Below, piece after piece: positions 1 through 5,263 of a stretch of 10,455 bases of DNA. Made by a program: the position numbers and the translations under genes. The first letter of the stretch is position 1. The number at the start of each line of letters is the position of its first letter. This DNA comes from Accumulibacter sp. (GTDB lineage: Bacteria; Pseudomonadota; Gammaproteobacteria; Burkholderiales; Rhodocyclaceae), in NCBI GenBank assembly GCA_031274075.1, contig JAISQQ010000080.1, positions 1 to 10,455 of the forward strand. The letters run 5' to 3'. Under the pieces are notes generated by a model. It was not told the DNA's origin and did no database searches. It saw only the letters and a list, made by a program, of their open reading frames with translations.

Positions 1-185
1 AGGCCGACGCCCAGGGTTTCGAGCACCGTCGCGGCGTCGGCGGCCTCCGGCCCGCGCAGCGACACTTCGGACGCCCACAGGTAAAAACCCGCGCGCAACA
101 GCGCGAAGACGAGGAAAAAAAGCGCCGTTCCGGCCAGCAGGTAACGCAGGCGCGGATAAGCGATGGGAGGCTTTACGGGGTTCAT
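1..185 (-). CDS. N-terminal part of probable LTA-synthase/sulfatase-family membrane enzyme (runs off left edge)
   Basis: Only the first 61 codons are present; the gene continues beyond base 1. The ATG at 185-183 lies 7 nt after the stop of the upstream membrane-protein gene, so it is very likely the third gene of that cluster. The peptide starts with a short basic cytoplasmic segment, then a strong membrane helix (about residues 14-35, RYLLAGTALFFLVFALLRAG) and the stretch AATVLETLGVGL. A first helix followed by a segment leading to a 'Glr(F)D' motif is typical of LTA-synthase/phosphoglycerol-transferase family proteins, which carry several helices and then an extracytoplasmic alkaline-phosphatase-fold domain acting on phosphoglycerol or phosphoethanolamine groups. 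The catalytic domain lies outside the window, so the assignment rests on the N-terminus and context. It could instead be another multi-helix membrane protein. No good Shine-Dalgarno sequence is seen; translation is probably coupled to the upstream gene. Confidence 0.55.
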   Translation of the reverse strand, partial: MNPVKPPIAYPRLRYLLAGTALFFLVFALLRAGFYLWASEVSLRGPEAADAATVLETLGVG

Positions 186-192
186 CGTGAAA

Positions 193-873
193 TCAACTTT
201 GGTTTGAAGCGTTCGAGGGGACCGGCGCGGCGGCGCGGCCGGCGCGCCACCCGGCCCGAACGCGCCGCAGCCCGCGGGCGGCCAGCACGCCCAGGGCGGC
301 GAGCACCAGCAGCGGATCGAGCAGGTAATCCCACAAATTGGCGGATTCGTGCAGGCGCAGACGCCAGGCCGCCAGCGCCAGCACCAGCGCCAGCGCGCTC
401 ACCCGCCAGCCCGCCAGCCAGGCCGCCAGCGCCAGCGCGCCCGCGATCAGCGGCAGCGGCAGCGGCAGCGCCTCGCCGTAGCCCCAGGCGTAGGGGTCGA
501 GCGGCCCCATCCCCAACGCGGGAGGATAAAACAGCAGCGCGGCGGCGATCGGAAGCGGCAGCCATCGCTCTTCGCGCGCGGCGAAAATCGGCTTCCCGCC
601 GCCGTTTTGCAGAACCAAGGCTTGCAAGAGCAGGATCGTCGCTATCGACAGCCCGCCGAACAGGCCGCGCAGCATCGCCAGCACGCAAAGGTTCGCGCCG
701 AAAGGCAAGGGCAGGAGCAGGAACAGGAGCGGGAGCAGGAACAGGAAGATTCCCGCCAAGGCCGCCGCCTTCCCGCGCCCTGGCAGGCGCGGCCAGGTCG
801 AACGCCCGCGCCCGCACGCCAGCACGCAGGGCAGCAGCATCCAGCCCCAGAGGTCGAGCAGCACGCCGGTCAT
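193..873 (-). CDS. Hypothetical multi-pass inner-membrane protein, 226 aa
   Basis: The start ATG (873-871) overlaps the stop of the sialidase-like gene as ATGA, which indicates translational coupling, so this start is preferred to much longer in-frame extensions that lie antisense to or within the sialidase gene. The protein is extremely rich in Leu and Ala, with about six or seven hydrophobic segments (roughly residues 5-20, 36-57, 62-88, 104-122, 137-153, 157-172 and 180-199). A conserved-looking HESANLWDYLLDP stretch precedes the last helix, and the C-terminal tail is Arg-rich and probably cytoplasmic. No catalytic motif is visible. It is sandwiched between a sialidase-like protein and a probable LTA-synthase-family enzyme, so a role in the same envelope-glycan process is the natural inference; it could be a membrane partner or flippase-like subunit. 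The function is not known. Short in-phase sequence repeats (for example around 710-750) encode the FLFLLPLLFLLLP region. Confidence 0.75.
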   Translation of the reverse strand: MTGVLLDLWGWMLLPCVLACGRGRSTWPRLPGRGKAAALAGIFLFLLPLLFLLLPLPFGANLCVLAMLRGLFGGLSIATILLLQALVLQNGGGKPIFAAREERWLPLPIAAALLFYPPALGMGPLDPYAWGYGEALPLPLPLIAGALALAAWLAGWRVSALALVLALAAWRLRLHESANLWDYLLDPLLVLAALGVLAARGLRRVRAGWRAGRAAAPVPSNASNQS

Positions 874-2198
874 GCCGCTTCTCCCAACGATTTTCCCAGC
901 GATTCTCCCAGCGATTCTCCCAGCCGTTCCCGCAGCCACGCGGCGTTGAAGCGGACGTAGCGGATGAAAGAGCGGTTCCAGGTATAGACCAGATGAAAAT
1001 CGCCGTCGCCGGCGCGAATGAGGTAGGGGTAGTCGTACTGCCATTGGCACCTGTCCCGCTCGCACAGGTTGCCGATGACGGCGGCGACGATGTCCGCCGC
1101 CGCCGTTCGCGCCGGAGCGAGCGCGGCGAGGTCCGCCGACAGCAGGGCGCGAAACGCCGCCTTGGGCATCGCTTCGGCGTACCGCGCCTGCCGGTCCTCG
1201 AAACGGTGGACGACGCGCCAGCGATGGCCGCGATCCTCGCTCACCAGCAGCGAAAGGCGCAGGCGCTGGTCTTCGGTGTCGTTGGCCACCGCCAGCAGAC
1301 GGCCATCGTCGAGGCGCAGCGCGGCGAGCGCGGAATTGGGATTGTGCAGGTCGGTCGGCCGCGGTTCGCTCCAGCTTCGGCCCGCGTCCGCCGTCTCGCT
1401 GCGCCAGACGCGCAGCGAATCGTCGCTGGCGTCGCGCATCAGGGCGATGGCGCGTTGGGCGTCTTCCACCAGCAAAACCGGCTGCAGCGTGCGCTGGCCA
1501 TGATCCATGCGAATCTTGCGCCGCGCCTCGCCCTCGGGCGTGAGCACCAGGAGTTCGGCGAACTTGCCCGCCAGTTCGTGATACACCGGCAAGCCGATGT
1601 CGCCGTTGTCGAACAACACCGGCGGCCCCTTGGCCAGGGTGCTCATGTTGAAAAACGGCGAGGTGACCAGCCGCCGGGACGCAGGCGGGGTTTCGGACAG
1701 GCGCAGCAGGTTGAGGCGGCTGCTCGCCCAGCCGCCCATGGTGGCGCTGACGTGCGCCAGCCACAGCGAACGGCGCGAATCCGCGAAAACCACCGGGTTG
1801 CCCAGTTTGCGCACCCAGCGCTTCTGGCTTTTCTCCGTTTCTTCCCTGGAGACGACGGCTTTCGGCTCGTCCCAAAGGGTATGCCCGCCGGCCGCCGGCA
1901 CGCCCTCCGCGCCGTAGATGCGGACATCGGCGCTGCCTTCGTCCGTGCCGCCGAACCAGACGGCGAACAGCCGCCCGTCGGATCGTTCGGCCAGCGAGGC
2001 GGCGTGTACATTGCGCGAGTGCGTGCCGCTGATCAGCGTGGAAAAGAGGCGCGGAGCCTCGCCCAAGGCCGCCGGGACGGACACGGGGGGCGGCACAAAA
2101 CCCGGCGCGGGCGGCGGATACAGGCCCGGCCACGCCGCCCACAAGGTCACGGCGAGGATCACCGCCACGCCGGGGACGCGGACAATTCCCGGCTTCAC
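870..2198 (-). CDS. Sialidase (BNR/Asp-box) family protein, membrane-anchored, 442 aa
   Basis: The protein has an N-terminal hydrophobic anchor or signal (about residues 9-26), a Pro-rich linker (28-42), then a beta-propeller-type domain. NVHAASLAERSDGRLFAVWF (63-82) followed by GGTDEG matches the opening blade of sialidase-family (BNR_2-type) proteins. Asp-box signatures are seen at 267-276 (SETADAGRSW) and 320-327 (SEDRGHRW). I see no classical RIP motif, so cleavage of sialic acid is not assured; a related exo-glycosidase or a glycan-binding propeller is possible. The start is GTG (2198-2196), chosen because GAGAAG lies 7 nt upstream. The stop overlaps the ATG of the next gene. It probably acts in the periplasm or at the outer face of the inner membrane and heads a three-gene cluster with a membrane protein and an LTA-synthase-like enzyme. 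The C-terminus is a low-complexity GESLGESLGKSLGEAA tail made by a 12-bp tandem repeat. Confidence 0.8.
   Translation of the reverse strand: MKPGIVRVPGVAVILAVTLWAAWPGLYPPPAPGFVPPPVSVPAALGEAPRLFSTLISGTHSRNVHAASLAERSDGRLFAVWFGGTDEGSADVRIYGAEGVPAAGGHTLWDEPKAVVSREETEKSQKRWVRKLGNPVVFADSRRSLWLAHVSATMGGWASSRLNLLRLSETPPASRRLVTSPFFNMSTLAKGPPVLFDNGDIGLPVYHELAGKFAELLVLTPEGEARRKIRMDHGQRTLQPVLLVEDAQRAIALMRDASDDSLRVWRSETADAGRSWSEPRPTDLHNPNSALAALRLDDGRLLAVANDTEDQRLRLSLLVSEDRGHRWRVVHRFEDRQARYAEAMPKAAFRALLSADLAALAPARTAAADIVAAVIGNLCERDRCQWQYDYPYLIRAGDGDFHLVYTWNRSFIRYVRFNAAWLRERLGESLGESLGKSLGEAA
876..935. repeat. 12-bp tandem repeat at the 3' end of the sialidase-like gene
   Basis: Three near-identical units of consensus cgattYtcccag lie at 888-899, 900-911 and 912-923, flanked by degenerate units at 876-887 and 924-935. 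On the minus strand they encode the GESL-type repeats at the C-terminus of the sialidase-like protein. Because the unit is a multiple of three, copy number can change without shifting the frame. The array ends 3 nt before the ATG of the next gene. Confidence 0.8.
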
Positions 2199-2315
2199 GG
2201 CGCCGCTTCTCGCTGGGCTTTTCGGGCGGAGCCGGTTTTTGGCAGCCCGCTTCCCGGCGGCGGCAAGCGCGGCCCGGGCTGGATGAAACGAGGCCCGGCG
2301 TTTTCCGTTGTCATG

Positions 2316-2328
2316 CTATCCAGGATAG
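2316..2328. promoter_or_regulatory. Perfect short inverted repeat upstream of the sialidase-like gene
   Basis: CTATCC-A-GGATAG is a perfect 6-bp inverted repeat with a one-base centre. It lies about 120 nt upstream of the GTG of the sialidase-like gene and about 70 nt downstream of the proposed promoter, so it would be inside the 5' leader. The odd centre and tight spacing suit a dimeric protein site better than an RNA hairpin, because a one-base loop cannot form. It may be chance. Confidence 0.25.
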
Positions 2329-2399
2329 TTTCTCCTCATGGGGATCATTGGGCTTCGCTTCATTCCGCCCAAGCCGCCGCGCCGAATATTGGGGCGATC

Positions 2400-2428
2400 A
2401 TTCTATCGATTACGCCGCCAGTGTTCAA
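2400..2428 (-). promoter_or_regulatory. Predicted sigma70-type promoter for the sialidase-like cluster
   Basis: Reading the minus strand, TTGAAC (2428-2423) is followed after 17 nt by TAGAAT (2405-2400), matching the consensus hexamers at 4/6 and 5/6 with ideal spacing. It overlaps the last codons and stop of the 67-residue membrane protein. Transcription would begin near 2393, giving a leader of about 195 nt before the GTG of the sialidase-like gene. The prediction is by eye only. Confidence 0.4.
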
Positions 2429-2606
2429 ATAGAACGTAGGCCATGATTGCCCCGCCCAGGAAAGAAAGATGCAAAGGGTTCCTTCCAAAATTATTCTTGT
2501 GGGGCATTATCCCTTCGAGCGGCATTCCACTCTCAAGCCACCACAGGATTCCGATGACGATCAGAAACAGGCCAAGGAAAAACTTTATGAATAAGAAGCT
2601 GTTCAC
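2403..2606 (-). CDS. Small two-helix membrane protein, 67 aa, hypothetical
   Basis: The protein begins with GTG (2606-2604), preceded by the purine run AGAGAGAAG, which serves as ribosome-binding site and partly overlaps the end of the adjacent REP-like arm. Two hydrophobic helices are evident: about residues 4-23 (FLFIKFFLGLFLIVIGILWW) and about 47-62 (LSFLGGAIMAYVLFEH). Between them is a hydrophilic loop with PHKNNFGRNP, and the C-terminus is basic (HWRRNR). I do not recognise the family; it resembles small YtxH- or DUF-type inner-membrane proteins only in layout. The DNA is visibly more AT-rich than the flanking genes and uses codons such as TTA and ATA, so it may be a recent arrival. It lies downstream of tamA on the same strand, but 235 bp and a REP pair separate them, so an operon is uncertain. 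Confidence 0.6.
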   Translation of the reverse strand: MNSFLFIKFFLGLFLIVIGILWWLESGMPLEGIMPHKNNFGRNPLHLSFLGGAIMAYVLFEHWRRNR

Positions 2607-2613
2607 GATCTTC

Positions 2614-2705
2614 TCTCTGGGAGCGCGGGGCACCAGCCCCGCAACAGTGGCGGCAGTGTCATGGCGTTGGTCAAAAGCGGGGCTGGTGCCCCGCGCTCCC
2701 AGAGA
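2614..2705. repeat. REP/BIME-like pair: two inverted 29-bp palindromic units
   Basis: The 29-nt arms at 2614-2642 and 2677-2705 are perfect reverse complements separated by 34 nt. Each arm contains its own hairpin: GCGGGGC-ACCA-GCCCCGC at 2625-2642 and GCGGGGC-TGGT-GCCCCGC at 2677-2694. The tctctgggagcgc flank is shared by both. Palindromic units in inverted pairs between genes are the hallmark of REP sequences arranged as BIMEs, which are dispersed by RAYT (TnpA_REP) transposases. The pair lies between tamA and the small membrane protein gene. As RNA it could fold either as two hairpins or as one long stem, and could end or stabilise the tamA transcript. Confidence 0.85.
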
Positions 2706-2812
2706 AGACCGCACGCAGGTTCCAGGAAAAAGCGCCTGGCGGTAAAAGTGGTTTTTTTCCCCATGAGTCTTCCCGATGTCTTTTGTTTCCCTGGCAATCT
2801 TTCCGCTCCATT

Positions 2813-2829
2813 TTCTTGAATTTCGAGAA
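2813..2829. repeat. 17-bp imperfect palindrome just after tamA
   Basis: TTCTTGAA-T-TTCGAGAA reads nearly the same on both strands (one mismatch per half-site) and begins 13 bp past the tamA stop. It is not followed by a T run on the minus strand, so it is not an obvious terminator. The function is unknown. Confidence 0.3.
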
Positions 2830-2841
2830 GGCGGGCGGATA

Positions 2842-4554
2842 TCAGAATGGAATGGCCAGCGCGAAGTGGATGCGCAGTTCGCCGCTGCGCTGGCCGTAGG
2901 CGAGATCGGCGCCGAGCGGGCCGGCGGGGCTTTTCCAGCGCACGCCCAGGCCGTAGCCGATGGCGGGATCGAGCTCGCCAGTATTGTCCGCCGCGTCGCC
3001 GGCGTCGATGAACGCGGCGACGCCCCAGGCCGGCGAGATCCAGTGCGTCGCCTCGACGCTGAGCACGGCGAGGTAGCGTCCGCCGACCGTCGCCGATCCT
3101 TCCCTGACGCCGAGGCTCTGGTACGAATACCCGCGCACCGATCCGGCGCCGCCGGCGCGGAACAGGTAGTCTTGCGGGATGCCCCGGCGGGATGGCGCGA
3201 GCGTCGCGCCGGCCTCGGCGCGCAGCGCGAGCGAATCGCGTTCCCCGAGGGGAATGTATTGCAGCCAGCGGCCATGCAGCCGGACGAAGTTCTGGTCCGA
3301 GAGCAGCGCCTTGGAGCCGCCGCCGATCTGCGCCTGCAGCACGATCCCCTGGCGCGGGTCGATCGGGTCGTCGACCCGCCGCCAGGTCCATTGGACGTTT
3401 GCCGCCAGCGCCCTGCCGACGCTTTCTTCTTCTCCGTCCGGACGCCGCCGTTCGCGCTCCCAGTTGAGCGACAGGCGCTGTTCGACGCTGCCGCGCGGCT
3501 GGGTCGTCTGTACGCCGAAGGCGTGGCGGGTGGTGCGCAGGCCCTGGATGTCGCTGGCTTCGACCATCAGGCCGAAGGCATGGCGGCGGTTCCTGGCGTC
3601 CGGCGGCAGCATGACGTCGGCGTAGGCCGTCTGCTGCTTCTGCTCGACGCGCAGGCCGCTGTCGAACTGCCAGGCCTGGTTGAACAGGTTCGACGTGTGA
3701 TAGCTGGCCTCGACGCGCGCGCCGGTGTTCGAACTGACGCCGGCGCCGAAGCCGAAGCGGTGCGCGGGGCGCTCGCGAAGGTCCACGTTTACGGGCGCGA
3801 TCAGCGTCCCGCCCTCGCCGGGGAGCGCGCCGTCGCGATCGAGCGTGACGCGGGCGGCGGCAAAATAGGGGGTGGCGAGAAGCGCGCCCTGCAGCGCCGC
3901 GAGGTCTTCCTCCCGGTACGGATCGCCGGCTTCGACGGCGCGGTTGTAGCGCGCCACCAGCGAGGCCGGATAGCGGTGCAGGCCGGTGACGCGCAGGGCG
4001 CCGAAGCGGTACGGCGGACCGGCGTCGTAGCGGGCCGTCAGCCGCGCCTGCCGCGCCCGCGCGTCGATTTCGGCGGCGCTGTCGACGAGGCGCGCGCCGG
4101 CGTGGGCGGCGGCGAGCAGGCCGGACAAGACCTGCTGCTTGGCCTCGCTCCAGTCCTCCTGCCGGAACGGGCGGCCAACGGGCAGCGGCCACGCGGCGAT
4201 CAGCGAGCGCTTCGTTTCCGCGTCGACCGGACCGTCGATGCCGACCGCCACTTCGGCCACGTGGGTGCGCGGCCCGGGATCGACGCGCACGCGCGGGACG
4301 CCCTGCGCCTCGGAGATCGTGAAGGCCGGGGAGAAATACCCCTCGGTGGCCAGCATTTCCTCCAGCATGGCTTGCAGGCGCCGCGGCGCGGGCGGCTCCT
4401 CGGGCAGGTGCGGCGTCATCCGCGCGACCAGTTCGTCCGGCCCTTCCAGGACGATCCCCGGCGCGGCGAAAGCGGCCGGCCAAGCCAGCATCGGCAGCAT
4501 CGGCAGCATCGCCAGCAGCAGGAGACAAGGAAGAAATTGGCGTCGCAGGGGCAT
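2842..4554 (-). CDS. tamA: Translocation and assembly module subunit TamA (Omp85/BamA superfamily)
   Basis: The 570-residue product has the family's usual size and layout. A signal peptide (about 1-31, ending AAFAAP) is followed by POTRA-like repeats (about 32-260) and a C-terminal 16-strand Omp85 barrel (about 262-570). The Omp85 signature is clear: [15 protein letters not shown] at about 468-482, with the VRGY motif of loop 6 at 473-476. The chain ends in aromatic F570, as expected for outer-membrane barrels. TamA lies in the outer membrane and works with inner-membrane-anchored TamB in barrel-protein insertion and phospholipid transport. ATG 4554-4552 is chosen because it gives an intact signal peptide; no Shine-Dalgarno sequence precedes it. 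A frequent arrangement is tamA directly followed by tamB, but here the next gene is a 67-residue membrane protein, so tamB is elsewhere or missing. It diverges from the YbjQ-family gene. Confidence 0.9.
   Translation of the reverse strand: MPLRRQFLPCLLLLAMLPMLPMLAWPAAFAAPGIVLEGPDELVARMTPHLPEEPPAPRRLQAMLEEMLATEGYFSPAFTISEAQGVPRVRVDPGPRTHVAEVAVGIDGPVDAETKRSLIAAWPLPVGRPFRQEDWSEAKQQVLSGLLAAAHAGARLVDSAAEIDARARQARLTARYDAGPPYRFGALRVTGLHRYPASLVARYNRAVEAGDPYREEDLAALQGALLATPYFAAARVTLDRDGALPGEGGTLIAPVNVDLRERPAHRFGFGAGVSSNTGARVEASYHTSNLFNQAWQFDSGLRVEQKQQTAYADVMLPPDARNRRHAFGLMVEASDIQGLRTTRHAFGVQTTQPRGSVEQRLSLNWERERRRPDGEEESVGRALAANVQWTWRRVDDPIDPRQGIVLQAQIGGGSKALLSDQNFVRLHGRWLQYIPLGERDSLALRAEAGATLAPSRRGIPQDYLFRAGGAGSVRGYSYQSLGVREGSATVGGRYLAVLSVEATHWISPAWGVAAFIDAGDAADNTGELDPAIGYGLGVRWKSPAGPLGADLAYGQRSGELRIHFALAIPF
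4486..4512. repeat. 9-bp tandem repeat in the tamA signal-peptide codons
   Basis: Three copies of cagcatcgS lie at 4486-4494, 4495-4503 and 4504-4512, encoding the MLPMLPML stretch of the signal peptide on the minus strand. The unit is in frame, so gain or loss of copies would only lengthen or shorten the hydrophobic core. Confidence 0.7.
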
Positions 4555-4560
4555 TGGTTT

Positions 4561-4566
4561 ATTCTA
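4561..4566 (-). promoter_or_regulatory. Possible -10 element directly in front of tamA
   Basis: TAGAAT lies only 6 nt before the tamA ATG. If used as a -10 element, transcription would start at or next to the ATG and give a leaderless message, which would fit the lack of a Shine-Dalgarno sequence. No convincing -35 element lies 16-18 nt upstream, so this is tentative. Confidence 0.2.
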
Positions 4567-4615
4567 CCGGGAAGTTTCCATCGCGCCGGGCCGCCGGCTT
4601 TTTCGACGATCGATC

Positions 4616-4622
4616 AAGGAGG
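4616..4622 (+). promoter_or_regulatory. Shine-Dalgarno sequence deciding the YbjQ-family start
   Basis: AAGGAGG lies 8 nt before ATG 4631. This is the strongest ribosome-binding site in the window and fixes the start, although the frame is open far upstream. Confidence 0.85.
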
Positions 4623-4630
4623 CACACGCC

Positions 4631-4951
4631 ATGCAGCTCACAACCACCCCGGGCCTGGAAGGCCGACGCATCGTTCGCTATTGCGGCATCGTCGCCGGCG
4701 AAGCCGTCCTCGGCGCCAACATCTTCAAGGACATGTTCGCCAACATCCGCGATCTGGTGGGCGGACGTTCCGGGAGCTACGAGAAGGAACTGCGCAAGGC
4801 GCGCCAGTTCGCGCTCGACGAACTGGCCGGACAGGCCGCCGAACTCGGCGCCAACGCCGTGGTCGGCGTAGACCTCGACTACGAGGTGCTCGGCGAAAAG
4901 AACGGCATGCTGATGGTCACCGCGAGCGGCACCGCGGTCGTCGTGGAGTGA
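4631..4951 (+). CDS. YbjQ/UPF0145 (DUF74, heavy-metal-binding-domain) family protein
   Basis: This is a 106-residue cytoplasmic protein, the normal size for the family. Family landmarks run in order: the N-terminal strand [20 protein letters not shown] (4-23), with GEAVLGANI next; the [19 protein letters not shown] helix region (36-54); the [18 protein letters not shown] block (about 70-87); and the final strand [13 protein letters not shown] (93-105). Related proteins form homopentamers. The 'heavy-metal-binding' name is historical, and no metal-site cysteines or histidines stand out here apart from Cys18, so the molecular role is unknown. It stands alone on the plus strand, divergent from tamA, with 76 bp between the two starts that must hold both promoters. 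The downstream dehydrogenase remnant is probably unrelated. Confidence 0.9.
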   Translation: MQLTTTPGLEGRRIVRYCGIVAGEAVLGANIFKDMFANIRDLVGGRSGSYEKELRKARQFALDELAGQAAELGANAVVGVDLDYEVLGEKNGMLMVTASGTAVVVE

Positions 4952-5002
4952 TCGTTTAAAGGCGGGCGATTTCGCGTCCGGCCGCCGCGGTAATAAACGT
5001 CA

Positions 5003-5194
5003 CTGGATCTGACCGTGCGCGGCTCGCGCAACAGCGCTGGCCAGTTTCCGGAAAGCCTGCGCCTGATCGCCGCGGGCAAGGTCGATGTCGAGACCCTGCT
5101 GACCCGGATCGTGCCGCTCGACGAAGCGCCGGCGACCGTGGCCGACATCGCCGCGCATCCCGAAAACTATCTGAAAGTGATCTGCGTTCTTTGA
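5003..5194 (+). pseudogene. C-terminal remnant of a zinc-type (MDR) alcohol/polyol dehydrogenase
   Basis: In the frame ending at TGA 5192-5194 the sequence encodes 63 residues, including LTVRGSRNSAGQFPESLRLI, AAGKVDVETLLTRIVPLDEA and HPENYLKVICVL. This is recognisable as the last segment of a medium-chain dehydrogenase/reductase: the 'v.GSrn....fp..l.li..G.id...li....pl' region of sorbitol-, idonate- or gulonate-type dehydrogenases. The coenzyme-binding and zinc-binding parts are absent. Two consecutive in-frame stops (TAA TAA, 4991-4996) close the frame, and the sequence before them does not resemble a dehydrogenase. No Shine-Dalgarno sequence or good start is seen (GTG 5015 is the only candidate). 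A dead remnant left by deletion is the best explanation. The gene would have been co-directional with the sugar-acid epimerase that follows. Confidence 0.7.
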
Positions 5195-5263
5195 AATTTT
5201 TGCCCGGCGGGTTTTGTTTGCCTTAAACTTGTTTCCCCCTCTTAACTTTTTCCCTTACATATC

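Noticed and set aside
182..960. Long open frames on the plus strand opposite the membrane-protein and sialidase genes
   Set aside because: They are Arg/Ala/Gln-rich translations typical of antisense frames in high-GC DNA; the minus-strand products show coherent membrane helices and propeller motifs.
2614..2705. CRISPR array reading of the repeated 29-bp units
   Set aside because: There are only two units, in inverted not direct orientation, each internally palindromic, and no cas genes are present.
2720..2740. Short hairpin CCAGG-(8 nt)-CCTGG after tamA as a terminator
   Set aside because: The stem is only 5 bp, and the T-rich stretch lies in the loop, not after the stem.
2603..4528. Long second minus-strand frame overlapping tamA
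   Set aside because: It is an Arg/Ala/Gly-rich out-of-phase shadow; the tamA frame has a signal peptide, the VRGY motif and a terminal Phe.
4982..5000. Text resembling the 16S rRNA 530-loop motif (GCCGCGGTAATA-like)
   Set aside because: Only about a dozen bases match and nothing around them is rRNA-like; a dehydrogenase coding remnant follows directly.
5201..5218. Rho-independent terminator (GCCCGGCGGGTTTTGTTT) after the dehydrogenase remnant
   Set aside because: The stem would be 3-4 bp with a wobble pair, too weak to call.
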